From Kappaphycus alvarezii (lineage: Eukaryota; Rhodophyta; Florideophyceae; Gigartinales; Solieriaceae), in assembly GCA_002205965.3 (NCBI GenBank), contig NADL03000471.1, forward strand, positions 1 to 64,000: 64,000 nt of DNA, written 5' to 3'. A program made the position numbers and the translations under genes. Positions within the stretch are counted from its first letter, which is position 1. Each line of letters begins with the position of its first letter. The notes under the pieces are model-generated. The model worked only from the letters and a program-made list of their open reading frames with translations. It did not search any database and was not told where the DNA came from. Shown piece by piece: positions 55,054 through 64,000 of this stretch.

Positions 55054-55962
55054 TGCCTTGGGCTTCTCAGTGCTCGTTATTTTTTTGTGTCAAACAGCAT
55101 CCTCAAATTTGCGACAGCATCACTGTTCTTCGTCAATTTTTTGAGGGAGCCATGCTAGGGTTTGTTTGCCGGGACGAATAGATGATTGTGAAGAAGACCG
55201 GCAGAAAAATGCTGATCTGAGCTACTAACCTATAAAGAGTGCGTGTCAAAAAAAATGAACATTAAGTGTTCGATTTTTTGTTTGCGATTGTCCAGCATCG
55301 TTTTTCAGGGGCGAACAAAAAACGTACAAAGCTGTTAGGGCCGTAGTGTTTCCTTTTTAATCTCTTTTCCGCGAATAATGGAACATAATAGAGCCACCTA
55401 TCTTCTCACAAAGAATGCAGAAATACAAATAAAACTAAAGGAAAAAGTACGACATTACAAAAAACGAAATGTTCGTTTTGTGAGCTTTTCGATTTTGTAA
55501 AGGCTTCCTTTTTAGTTAAAAATTACATTTTTCTAAATCTCATTCATGTAATAATTGATTGCCCCTAGAAATGTGTATATTCGCATTTTATCTATTCGTT
55601 TTCCCTCGCATTGGTCCCAATTGGCAGTTAAAGATTGACAAAAGCGCAATGTTTCGAAATAACGCTTTTGTTCGGAAAATGTTATGTTTTTTATATTTTC
55701 CATGTAAAATGAAAATTGGGTGCTGTGGAACAGAGCAAATATGTTCTGTTGCACGACACGTTTTTGCGTTGGCTCCAGGCCGCAACCGTCAATGGCCGTC
55801 TCTCCAATTACGTCTGATGCCTTCCTTATGGCTGCCCTTGTCTCCGGCTCGGCACTCAAAACATAACGAGCAGCACCGCTGCTCGCCGCTTCAGAGGGGC
55901 CTTTGGTGATAGCCCTGAGACTGCTGCAAGAACATGGAACTTGTGTGATCCTCTGCTCCCGG

Positions 55963-56695
55963 CGAAAATTGAGCCGCGAAATTTACTCTAGGCTCCGTTT
56001 TTTCTCAAGAACTACAACATGAAAGCATCAACGCGACCATTTCTAATGTAGACGAAAAGACTTTTCGCTTATGGTGTTGGCGAGTTACAAAGCGAATTGC
56101 AGTCCTAGAAGTGGTAAGTTTCATCATTCTTTTTAACTTTTACTAGCTTATCTAACACATTGCTAACGTTTTAGGTATATTTTGAGAAACGATTGTCTGG
56201 TCGGGCGCATTCTTCGTTCAAAATGTCAGTTGATGGTACAGATTTCATGAATTTTGAGCCAGCTCCTTTTAGACCGCAATTGTACACGCACAAATTCAAA
56301 GGTCCGGGCCTGCCATATGAAGTAATTGTGAGCATTCGTGGTGGTAATATTGTGTGGACACACGGCCCATTTTTTGCGGAAAGTTCACGGATTGCGAATT
56401 TTTCGCTATGGTCTTAAGGGACATCTGCTACATGATGACAAAATCGTAGCAGATCACAGTTATCTCGACGATAGTTGCTCTCTTGTGAGCAGTACTCCGA
56501 TGGGCATGTCGGGTTTGGCTTTATCAGAGCCACGAACAAGAGGCTAAACAAGTTCAAGGCTCTGGGCTCGCGGTTTCCTCACAAACTGCACCTTCATTCA
56601 TCATGCTTTTTCGCTGTGCTGAATCTTGTGCAGTTGTCTATTGAGGTTGAGGAGAGGTTATTTTTTGATGAATATGCTAGAATGTTATTTTTGAA
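55963..56695 (+). pseudogene. IS5/Harbinger-superfamily transposase with a 61-nt spliceosomal intron
   Basis: Exon 1 reads KFTLGSVFSQELQ...NVDEKTFRLWCWRVTK...IAVLEV and ends at 56113. The intron spans 56114-56174, with GTAAGT at its 5' end, a CTAAC branch-like motif and TTTTAG at its 3' end. Exon 2 continues in frame (VYFEKRLSG...FKMSVDGTDF, first catalytic Asp; HKFKGPGLPYEV). The family signature then continues across one-base shifts: IVADHSYLDD (second Asp region), then RATNKRLNKFKALGSRFPH and LVQLSIE (C-terminal block) to about 56695. DDE_Tnp_4-like transposases of algae and oomycetes show this block order. The start lies upstream of 55963 and is not resolved. Broken by at least two shifts. 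Confidence 0.7.
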
Positions 56696-56740
56696 TAAAC
56701 TTTGGTTCCTCCTGAATTTCCCGCATCTTCCTGTACCGTT

Positions 56741-56791
56741 AAATCGTTTTACAATATTCCCTGTAGTTTTTACTGTACGTATCAACCTAAG
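56741..56791 (+). repeat. About 50-bp direct repeat flanking the Harbinger C element (left)
   Basis: AAATCGTTTTA...TACTGTACGTATCAACCTAAG abuts the left TIR. An imperfect copy (AAATCGTTTTAACAACATT...GTATCAACCTAGG, 59779-59828) abuts the right TIR in the same orientation. The copies differ by a few substitutions and one-base indels. Confidence 0.7.
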
Positions 56792-57061
56792 GGTCGTTCC
56801 AACAAAAAAATTTATTGTATGGAGCATAAAATATCATGAATGCTGTACGACCTGGCATCTGATGATTGGCCATATGTAGTTTGGGGGTAAACCATGTTGT
56901 AGGTCTTCCACGAACTTCTGTGACAGTTCGATAGCAAAAGTTTTTTGTATAGAAGCGGCAGATTTGTCTTCACATCTCCACATTCCAACCACATATCCTA
57001 ACTTCCTTACCGCCAACTCCACCATTCTTGGTAGCAATCGGCCGTCCTATCCTCCCTAACC

Positions 57062-58222
57062 ATGACAGACACGAACACCAACTCTCACCGCACTCCTGAA
57101 AGAGTGCACACCCCTTCCCTTCCTTCTTCACACCACATACCCAAACATGTACCAACCTATCCCAACCAGCTCCCTAGAACAATCACCTACCTCCAATCCC
57201 ACTACCTCTTTATACGCTGGCGCTGCGGTGATACTATCAGCTTCTGAACCTGCGGAACGGGATTTTCTTCTCCAGCCACGACGTCTGACTCAAGCTATTC
57301 TATCGGGCGCGCTAAGACGCATCGGCCTTTCTGGATCCGGAGCTAAGTCTGTTCTAACTGCTCGGCTGAGCCGAGCCGGCGTCTCCGACTGCATGCGAAT
57401 AATGCACTTAGCACCCATGTGGGAGAAGCATAAGACTCTTGATCTCGAAGTGCAAACTAATGCCTCTCGTGCAGGCGTAGAGCGTGGTCGCGCACAAAAC
57501 TGGAAAAGACACGAGACAGCCCGTCTTTTCATGTTATCGCCAATACCCGTCACTCTACAATTGTCGCACGGATGTATCAGCGCATTGAGACTCGCTCGGA
57601 ACTTGACGCTTGTCGCCATGACCCATTCGCGCACGAGTTTCTCGAATTATTCAATGACGAAACATTCGCTCCAAATATGCCCGAGGCCGTATGTGGCGTT
57701 ACTGAAGACCTGCTGCTACAGTTTGACCCTACCTTACATCCACACAAGCGGAACGGAACTATTCTCAGACAGAGGTGGTGCAAACTACGATCTTCGTACA
57801 CAGTGGCGGGTGAAAAGTACAACAGGTCTGGACAACGAGACCCAGATACGTTCCCAAACTTCACAAATGGCGATGACAGTCTCTGTTATATGCATTGTGT
57901 GTTATGAAATCACCCCAGTCTGGATGCAGTGGTAAGAGCCATCCCTCCCAACGCTCAAATTGAGGCAGGCTTGAACGAGTTTGACGTGAACAGATCGTCA
58001 ATTCCTTCGGTTCGAACGTCTGCTCGTAAGCGGAGGAGAGAATATGGTATCGAATCTGTGGCCACAGCGCTCAGCAAAATGGCAGAAACTATGCATCTAG
58101 AGAGGGCGTCAAAAGTGGTTTCAACTGTGACACGCCTAATGGAGCTGGAAAGCAAGATTATCAGTAGTATCGACAGCCTCCCAAGCGACAACATGGACCC
58201 AACAATACTAGATGCTGCTTGA
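57062..58222 (+). pseudogene. SAP + Myb-like partner protein of Harbinger C
   Basis: The start may be the ATG at 57062 or 57147. Early residues are Pro/Ser/Thr-rich. A SAP-like helix pair follows (LTQAILSGALRRIGLSGSG, KSVLTARLSRAG; about 57290-57390), a known DNA-binding motif. Then a Myb_DNA-bind_3-like region: HEFLELFND, RQRWCKLRSSYTVAGEKYN, SGQRDPDTFPNFTNGDDSL, and HPSLDAVVRAIPP (57630-57960). A helical C-terminus (ERASKVVSTVTRLMELESK) ends at 58222. Frame changes near 57240, 57525 and a TGA near 57905 break it as read. The role by analogy with Harbinger ORF2 is recognition of element ends; SAP is an unusual addition. Confidence 0.65.
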
Positions 58223-58357
58223 GAACCGTTTAGCACAAACGCGAAAAATTATCGAGAGCGCAATGTCCAGTATGGACGAAACTTCGGAGAATGTTGATGG
58301 AAGTTAGGTCTACAGCTACGCACTGTAAGCCGTTTCGTTTCCTGAACGTCACAGTTT

Positions 58358-59660
58358 CTATATAAATGGCCTTCGACGGGCACTTGCTTCTATCTCAGCT
58401 GTAAAGTCATCACGAAGCTGAGATGACTCAAGATCCCGACGCCTGCGGTGTAAAGCCTCGTTAAGATCACAGTCATCTTGAAGGTAAATTCGTCGATCTT
58501 CTGGCTCTGTATGATGTCCAACATCAGCACCAGATGGCAGTGGGATATCGACGGCTTCTTCATTGTCTATAATGAAGTTGTGCAACTTGCAACAAACTGC
58601 GATAATGGTAGCGTTTTTGGTCACAGTACATTTCAGTGGTCGCCAGAAAACACCCCACCTTCCGACAAGCATCCCAAAGCTCTGCTCGATGTGAATTCGA
58701 GCACTGGACTGCCAGTAGTTGAAACAGTCCTTAGCGACGCTCAACGCCTTACCAGGCCAAGGCGTCAAGAGCCTGTTGATGCAAGTGTACGCATCATCCG
58801 CGGCAACCCAAAAACCTTCTAACAGTCCTCCTCTCCCCGCTCAAGTAGTCTGCAAAGGCCGCTTAACGCGTAGGCAGTACTATCATGCGTTTCCAGGCGA
58901 CAAACATGACAGGAATGTGAATCTGTACTTTGAATCACACATTGCCTGCACGTTCAGCGCAAAGAAGCCTTTTCTGTTATAGTATGTAGACGAATTTGGT
59001 ACCTCATGCGGCAGGTTCTGTAATCTTAACAGCAAGTCCGTCCAAAGCGCCGCAACACATATCCAACGCACTACGTCCTCCACGAGCAAATCCCTCAGAA
59101 ACTTCCTTCAACCAAGACTCATCACGATATGGAAAGCGTACTTCAAGTGCTTTATCTATTGCACATAGGGTTTCATCGATGTAGTGATATATGGTGGACG
59201 TAGATAGATTATGAGCCAGAGCTATGTCGAGGTAAGATCCTCCCGCAAGCCATCGCAGCGTAACGGATAGCCTTTGTAATGGAGAACTCCTTCGAAACTT
59301 GCAATCGTCCACTAGAGCAATTTGTTCTGCAAGAAGCATGAAAGTGGAATGAGACATGCGATAGAGACGTTTGAAGAACCGTGGAGGTGTTCCTGCAAGC
59401 ACTGTAGAGAATGAAAAAATACATCGGGGTATGGTGCGCTCCCCACGCCCTTCACCGCCGACCATGAGCAAGAAGAAAGTAGATACTGCTGTCAAAACGC
59501 GCCCGTTATGTCTGCGACGTCTAGAGATGACAGCAGCTACGGCATTCACAGTTTTCTTGGATGTCATCTTGTTATCAAGACTGGTGTTGATAACAAGATG
59601 GGGAAGAGTATATGCAATTGTCCAAGCCCCAATGCGAGGGCGATACTCGTATACGATCAA
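58358..59660 (-). pseudogene. Harbinger C transposase (HARBI1-like), two frame breaks
   Basis: The N-frame (59660-59004) includes a helical region (RMSHSTFMLLAEQIALV, LRWLAGGSYLDIALAHNLS), an HTH-like part, and the first Asp in CCGALDGLAVKI. The middle frame (about 59010-58883) reads YYNRKGFFALNVQAMCD and FTFLSCLSPG. The last frame (about 58880-58358) reads FWVAADDAYTCI (second Asp) and ARIHIEQSFGMLVGRWGVFWRP (catalytic Glu), then AVCCKLHNFIIDN. All three acidic residues and the usual HARBI1-like block order are present, total about 430 residues. Breaks at about 59005 and 58880 make it non-functional as read, but it is well preserved otherwise. Start: the open frame begins at TGATCG upstream, so the true ATG is uncertain. 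Confidence 0.8.
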
Positions 59661-59778
59661 TCCGGTACGTCGATGATGATCCTATACTGTACAATACAGG
59701 TTGGAAAGGTTGAAAAAGGCATCGCATAAAAAATATATTTTTATGTTCCATACAATAAATTATTTTGTTGGAATGACC

Positions 59779-59828
59779 AAATCGTTTTAACAACATTCCT
59801 GTACTTTTACTGTACGTATCAACCTAGG
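59779..59828 (+). repeat. About 50-bp direct repeat flanking the Harbinger C element (right)
   Basis: Partner of 56741-56791. See that entry. Confidence 0.7.
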
Positions 59829-60309
59829 ACATGTACAGTGTATCTTTTAAACTGCGGGATTGGACTAGTGGAACCTTGCATAGTGATACACGTGTCATAC
59901 CATTTAAAGGTGTGATAATTCTTACCTCAAAAGTCGGTCAGTGAGTGTACACTCAGAAACATCATGGGTAAACGAATTTGTGAAATGGGGGTGCATCCTG
60001 CACATCGTCAACTACAAATCATCAAAAAACAAAATACCAACCAGAGCCTACCAGTAGCAAGTTTACCAGAAACACCCCCTTTTTTTGTGAGTCCGGTGTA
60101 ACGTGTAGCAAAGGATTCCCCCTAGCTTCAACCGGCGCCAAAAGCAACACGTTTTGGTCACGGCACGTACAGTGCTGTACAATCTAGAACTGTATTTATT
60201 TCAACGCGTCAGTCGGTGTACACTCAAGATAAGTAAAAAGAAAACTTCGTTGGTAGAACCATGCGCTGGATGAACTGGGTTAACAAAATCCCCCTCCATA
60301 TTAACAGAC

Positions 60310-60560
60310 ATTACAATTAGGAGCTCACTGGATATGCCATGCCAGCAGCGTTTGACAGGGCTCGGGACAGGGTGGACATCACTATGGACGACCATATGGT
60401 AAGAGCCAGGGCGTTGGAAGATCCTGAGGCGACCCGTAGAAGTGCCCGTACAAAAGCACCGTGCGGTTGAAGCTAACAATGCATCAATGAGGTGAGTGTT
60501 TGCGGCGACGGGGGGCGCCCAATGAGTCGAAACTAGGGGCCAGAAGGTGAAGTTGGGAGA
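60310..60560 (-). pseudogene. WD40-like fragment, paralogue of 15990-16273
   Basis: Part of a 126-codon open frame (60581-60201): NTHLIDALLASTARCFCTG, STGRLRIFQRPGS, VVHSDVHPVPSPVKR. It aligns across the one-base break of the copy at 16 kb, which supports real coding ancestry. The ends of similarity are abrupt, as for one exon. Which, if either, is part of a living gene is not known. 59830-60200 has no gene. Confidence 0.45.
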
Positions 60561-60676
60561 GAGCAGTAGTGCGGTGCACATTTATTTTGACTCCTGACTA
60601 AAGGCCATCAATGGGGCTATGTTGTCAGGGCAAGTCGTGCTAAGGGGAAAGTGAGAGATGTGTGGGCCAGTTAACG

Positions 60677-60729
60677 CTCGAGGTCGCGGATTTTATCTAC
60701 AAGTTGTGGATAAAATCCGCGACCTCGAG
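60677..60729. repeat. 53-nt near-perfect palindrome
   Basis: Arms of 21 bp starting CTCGAGGTCGCGG are perfectly complementary. Pairing continues inward through one T/G mismatch and four more pairs around a single central G. It would form a cruciform or RNA hairpin. There is no homopolymer run and no flanking gene within 100 bp. Confidence 0.85.
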
Positions 60730-62280
60730 AACCACTACTGAGCCCAGATCATTCTAACTAAAAGGAAACCCGTTCAATCCAGTCCATCCTAATCCAGGCG
60801 TGAGATGTACATTCCATTCTGTTCCAATTCTTCTTGCTCTTTACACCACGCACTGTGCAAATGATTAAGAAGCAATTTGTCATGCATTCCATTCAAATCG
60901 TTCCAGAATTCCCCGTCTGGTCGGCACGTTTCCGGACGAAATGCGCTCCTCCTCTTTTCGCATTCTTAACCCATTCAGATCCCGTTTTGAATGGAATCAT
61001 TTGCATGGAGTCCAGCAAGTCCGACCCTTCCTTGCCCCCCAGTACTGCAGAAAATCGAGTACTGTCAGTCTGGTCAGCATATTGCAGGTTTCTTAATGTG
61101 CAGCACTGGTCGGTCGCCGATTCAGAAGTGATAAGTGGAATGCCTCCAATGGCTCTCCTGCTGAGAGGCCAAATTCGTTGGTCGCTGGGCTAGGCGGACC
61201 CCTGTCTCTGTCATTCGAAAATAGCTTCCTTCTGCACCATCCAAAACGGTGAATGAATGATATTTACTCATCACTCCTTTTCAGTGTGCACTCACTACCG
61301 TACCCAGTAGTTCTCTAGCTACTACTGTAGATGGCGTTTCTGAGATATTCTTCTTTGACTTACTGTAGCTGCGACGTATCTCGCGTGTATTCTTTGTCAT
61401 GTGTAGCAACGGCAAAGCATTCCTGGCGTACTGCATATATAACCATAGATCGGCCCACACACGTGCTGGTTCCAGCAAGAAATTACAGATACAACATAAA
61501 CTGTAATTTCTGTTTTGAGAGCAATTTGACATATAATGAGCCCTGTGGACGCCATACTGTATTGTAGAGAGCCATCGACAGTAGACTACTGTACTGTACA
61601 GTACTGTATTGTACATACTGTACTGTTATCCAGGAAAAGGTCAAGCTCGATAATCGGGACAGTACTTTTAACAGCCTTTAATCGAACACGCCGATCTTAC
61701 CAAAATAACAACATCTTTGCAGAAAATCATCAACCAGTCGTGGGGAAAATGACCCGGAAAAAGTTACCACCCCGTTTCTCAGTTGACGATCGCAAAGACC
61801 TGCAAGAGAACTGACGAGCGCACGATACCTACTTAAATGTTATTTCGGGACAGGGGCAGACCGAGGCAGGTTGCAATTGTCGCCATCCAGTCACACATCG
61901 ACGAAACAATCATTCCTGACGCCCCACCCCCAATCGGTCCGGTGTATCGCAATACTGCCCTCTCTGGGTGATCAGTTGCAATCCCACATGATAATGCAAG
62001 CTTCCCAGTCAAACGTACAGATTGACCTGACCCTCGATTCTCCGATTCATCCACACCGTAACGACTACAACCATCTCCCCACCCATACGCCGCTACTCCG
62101 GTTTGCCAACTACCAGTCCAGTCCACACTACCTGCCTTACATCTATGTACACCAACGCCACGCTCTTGAAACGAACCTTGCCAAAAGAGTAGCAATAATT
62201 CCCAATGCGTTGCCACAATCACTATCCTCGGAAAAACGCCGATAGCCTGGCTGGCGTCCCCCAAACAGACACGGAATTAC
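60730..62280. other. Gene-poor stretch; weak frames only
   Basis: Short plus-strand frames at 60834-61193 and 61871-62245 and a minus frame at 61833-62264 show no family signature. The sequence MTRKKLPPRFSVDDRKDLQ at about 61750-61810 (plus) is protein-like but stops at once. A TACTGTACAG palindromic run lies at 61587-61630. No RNA gene seen. Confidence 0.3.
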
Positions 62281-62283
62281 TGG

Positions 62284-63028
62284 CTACAGCCCCACATGTA
62301 CAAGACGCCGTAAAAGTACCTCCTCCCACTTTGTCTGGTATCGGGCAGCAAAGGCGGTAAACTGCAGTCCGTTGGTATAGGAATTGATTCGGCGACGAGG
62401 AAACCAGCGAGGCGAATTAACGGGCATAATGAGTTTGCGACATGGGTTGGAGAGCTGATTGCAATAGGTGCGCATCATCATGGAGTGGGCTCTCCATACG
62501 ACCATATGGCCCGGGGTGGCACAACTGCCCATAGGGTCACAAAGAACGATGGCTGGGCTATGGGATGGGAAGACGAGGTGATGGACGGGGAGATGAGATA
62601 GGAGACGTGCGTCGATGCAGATATTGGAAACAGGGGCTGTGGAAGGGGATGGAGAGGAGCCTTGTGACATCATCGGGGGGATAGTCTGAATGGGTCTGAA
62701 TTCCGAGGAGTTAGTGGAAACTAGAGTAATAGCGACGCAGATGGTGTCGTCATCAAGGGGGTTTACTTGCGCAGACCTCACCGGGAGGACACTGCGTTTC
62801 TGCAGTGCAAATGGTGGGGCTATTTGGAAAGCAAAAACAGTGCGGAGGGGAACATGCTGCGAATTCATTGCCAGAACTAGAGAGGCAGGAACGGTCATGG
62901 GCGCAATCGTTGTCAGATGTGCAGTTTTCACCGGTTAGAAACATATGAAAGGAAGGCTTGAGGGAGGTGGAATGGATCGATGGTGAGAGAAAGAAGAGGA
63001 GGAGAGGGAAAGGGAGGAAGAGACGCAT
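62284..63028 (-). CDS. Small secreted Cys-rich protein, one frameshift
   Basis: The first ATG in the open frame is at 63028: MRLFLPFPLLLFFLSPSIHS is a clear signal peptide. A Cys-rich segment follows (CTSDNDCAHDRSC, CTAETQCPPGEVC), with regularly spaced cysteines as in small extracellular modules. At a CCCCC run near 62757-62762 the frame shifts by one base. The second frame (LDDDTICVAI, DARLLSHLPVHHLVFPSHS, VLCDPMGSCATPGHMVVW, YCNQLSNPC) runs to 62284. The SCATPGHxVV stretch is reminiscent of secreted red-algal proteins, an impression I cannot verify here. About 245 residues in all. The run-associated single indel suggests a sequencing error or a recent break. Confidence 0.6.
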
Positions 63029-64000
63029 GGTTTGATGACGGAGAAATGGAGAGGGAGTTAAATGGGAGGACAAGGGGAAGGATGGTCGGGGAGAGAAGAG
63101 GGAGTGGATGACGGAATGGGTTTGAAACAGAAAGAGAGGTTTGGTGGAACTAACTAGTAGCGAGAGGGGGTGGAGTATCTTGACATAAAAATGTCGATCT
63201 GGAAAAGCCCTTGTCGTGTTGACTGTTGCGAGCCTTCTTTGTTTTTCTTGTTTTCCGGAGTTATTATAATCGAAAATATACGCCTTGGGGATAAATGTTA
63301 AAAATTGAAGTTGAGTGTGGACGTTGAAAAACTCTCAAGAGAGTGGGTGGGTATGCCTATGGTAATTTCCAACCTGTTAAAATATAAATATAAAAAGAAT
63401 ACTTGTCGACGTGTTGGCCCTGTAGTTGACTAAGGGGTCACTAAATGTTCAATTTGTATCTTAACTTTCGATAAACTTGGTTGATTTTCCATTTAATTTT
63501 ATCTGAACGTTACTTCAATTTATCGAAAATTACGATAACGTTGAACACCAACACCATGTAGTCCCTCTACAGTAACAGCATTAAGTTTTGAACAAGTTTC
63601 CTGCCGACCGAATGTCTGTGACGGCAATACCGTGATGGGCAATCTGTAGGTCTCTTCGGACATTTGTTGCACCTAGATTGGTTAGATCCATAGCGATTCG
63701 AGTACCTTTTAGCGTTACGATAAGTACCATTCGAGTATTTTTACGTCGTTTGCGTTACCGTGCTCAATTAGTCTATTTCCATTGTAGCAATATTTTCATG
63801 TATTGTACAGACTAGTAGTGACCAGTACATTTTAATACAGTAATTGTCAATCAGGTTGTATATGATATTTCAGCTTGTACTGTACCATAATACTGCATTT
63901 ATTACTGTACTGTACTGCACAGCACAATCTATGCAGTACTGTACAGTAATCTTCTGCATAGCACTGTATAGTGCTTTGCGTACTCTGCAAAATAATTCTA
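63029..64000. other. Upstream flank of the secreted protein gene; palindromic TACTGTAC runs
   Basis: No ORF of note. TTTCGATAAA near 63467 and TTTATCGAAA near 63519 form a spaced 10-bp inverted repeat. TACTGTACAG-type runs cover 63830-63960, ending with GCACTGTATAGTGC, a near-palindrome. The promoter of the gene at 63028 should lie in the first few hundred bases; I assign no elements. Confidence 0.4.

Larger units (their letters stand above)
56792..59778. mobile_element. PIF/Harbinger element C, nearly complete, two convergent genes
   Basis: TIRs of about 43 bp: left 56792-56834 begins GGTCGTTCCAACA and right 59735-59778 ends TGTTGGAATGACC. They differ at about three positions and one indel. 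Between them lie a plus-strand SAP/Myb-like gene and a minus-strand DDE transposase, tail to tail, as in copies A and B, but the proteins belong to a different subfamily. Length is 2987 bp. Confidence 0.8.

Overview
The window is a TE-dense, intron-poor eukaryotic region. I see no rRNA, convincing tRNA or CRISPR, and no bacterial operon structure. A red alga, probably a florideophyte, fits best. The support is a secreted Hedgehog-type Hint (Hog) protein (14.1-15.4 kb), a small secreted Cys-rich protein at 62.3-63.0 kb, and algal/oomycete-style Copia, PIF/Harbinger and piggyBac-like elements. The species is not established by the sequence.

Layout. 1-10.5 kb: several copies of a gene family I do not recognise. 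One copy appears to run on through a charged linker into a USP-like (C19-type) cysteine peptidase domain. The genes are interspersed with 26-bp palindromes centred on CACGTG and with a dispersed repeat (R1). 10.5-14 kb: short direct repeats, telomere-like C-rich tracts and little coding. 14.1-16.3 kb: the Hint gene and a WD40-like fragment. 16.6-22.6 kb: an old, heavily mutated Copia element. 23.7-25.3 kb: a decayed Harbinger pair (transposase plus SANT/Myb-like protein, convergent). 26.7-37.0 kb: unidentified, frame-broken coding blocks on both strands. 37.8-43.4 kb: a structurally complete young Copia element with 5-bp TSDs and nearly identical LTRs. 43.4-47.3 kb: weak ORFs. 47.3-51.3 kb: a piggyBac-like element split by a probable solo LTR. 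51.5-54.1 kb: a second Harbinger pair of the same family as the one at 24 kb. 54.4-56.7 kb: another DDE transposase with a visible 61-nt spliceosomal intron. 56.8-59.8 kb: a third Harbinger element with a SAP/Myb-like partner. 60-64 kb: a WD40-like paralogous fragment, a 53-nt palindrome and the secreted protein gene.

Most of the larger genes are broken by one-base indels, some in homopolymers. The young Copia shows this too: its LTRs differ only by two one-base indels. Assembly error, recent inactivation and programmed frameshifting all have to be considered. Only the Hint gene is an intact long gene of clear cellular type; the other recognisable genes are mostly TE-derived or of unknown origin.
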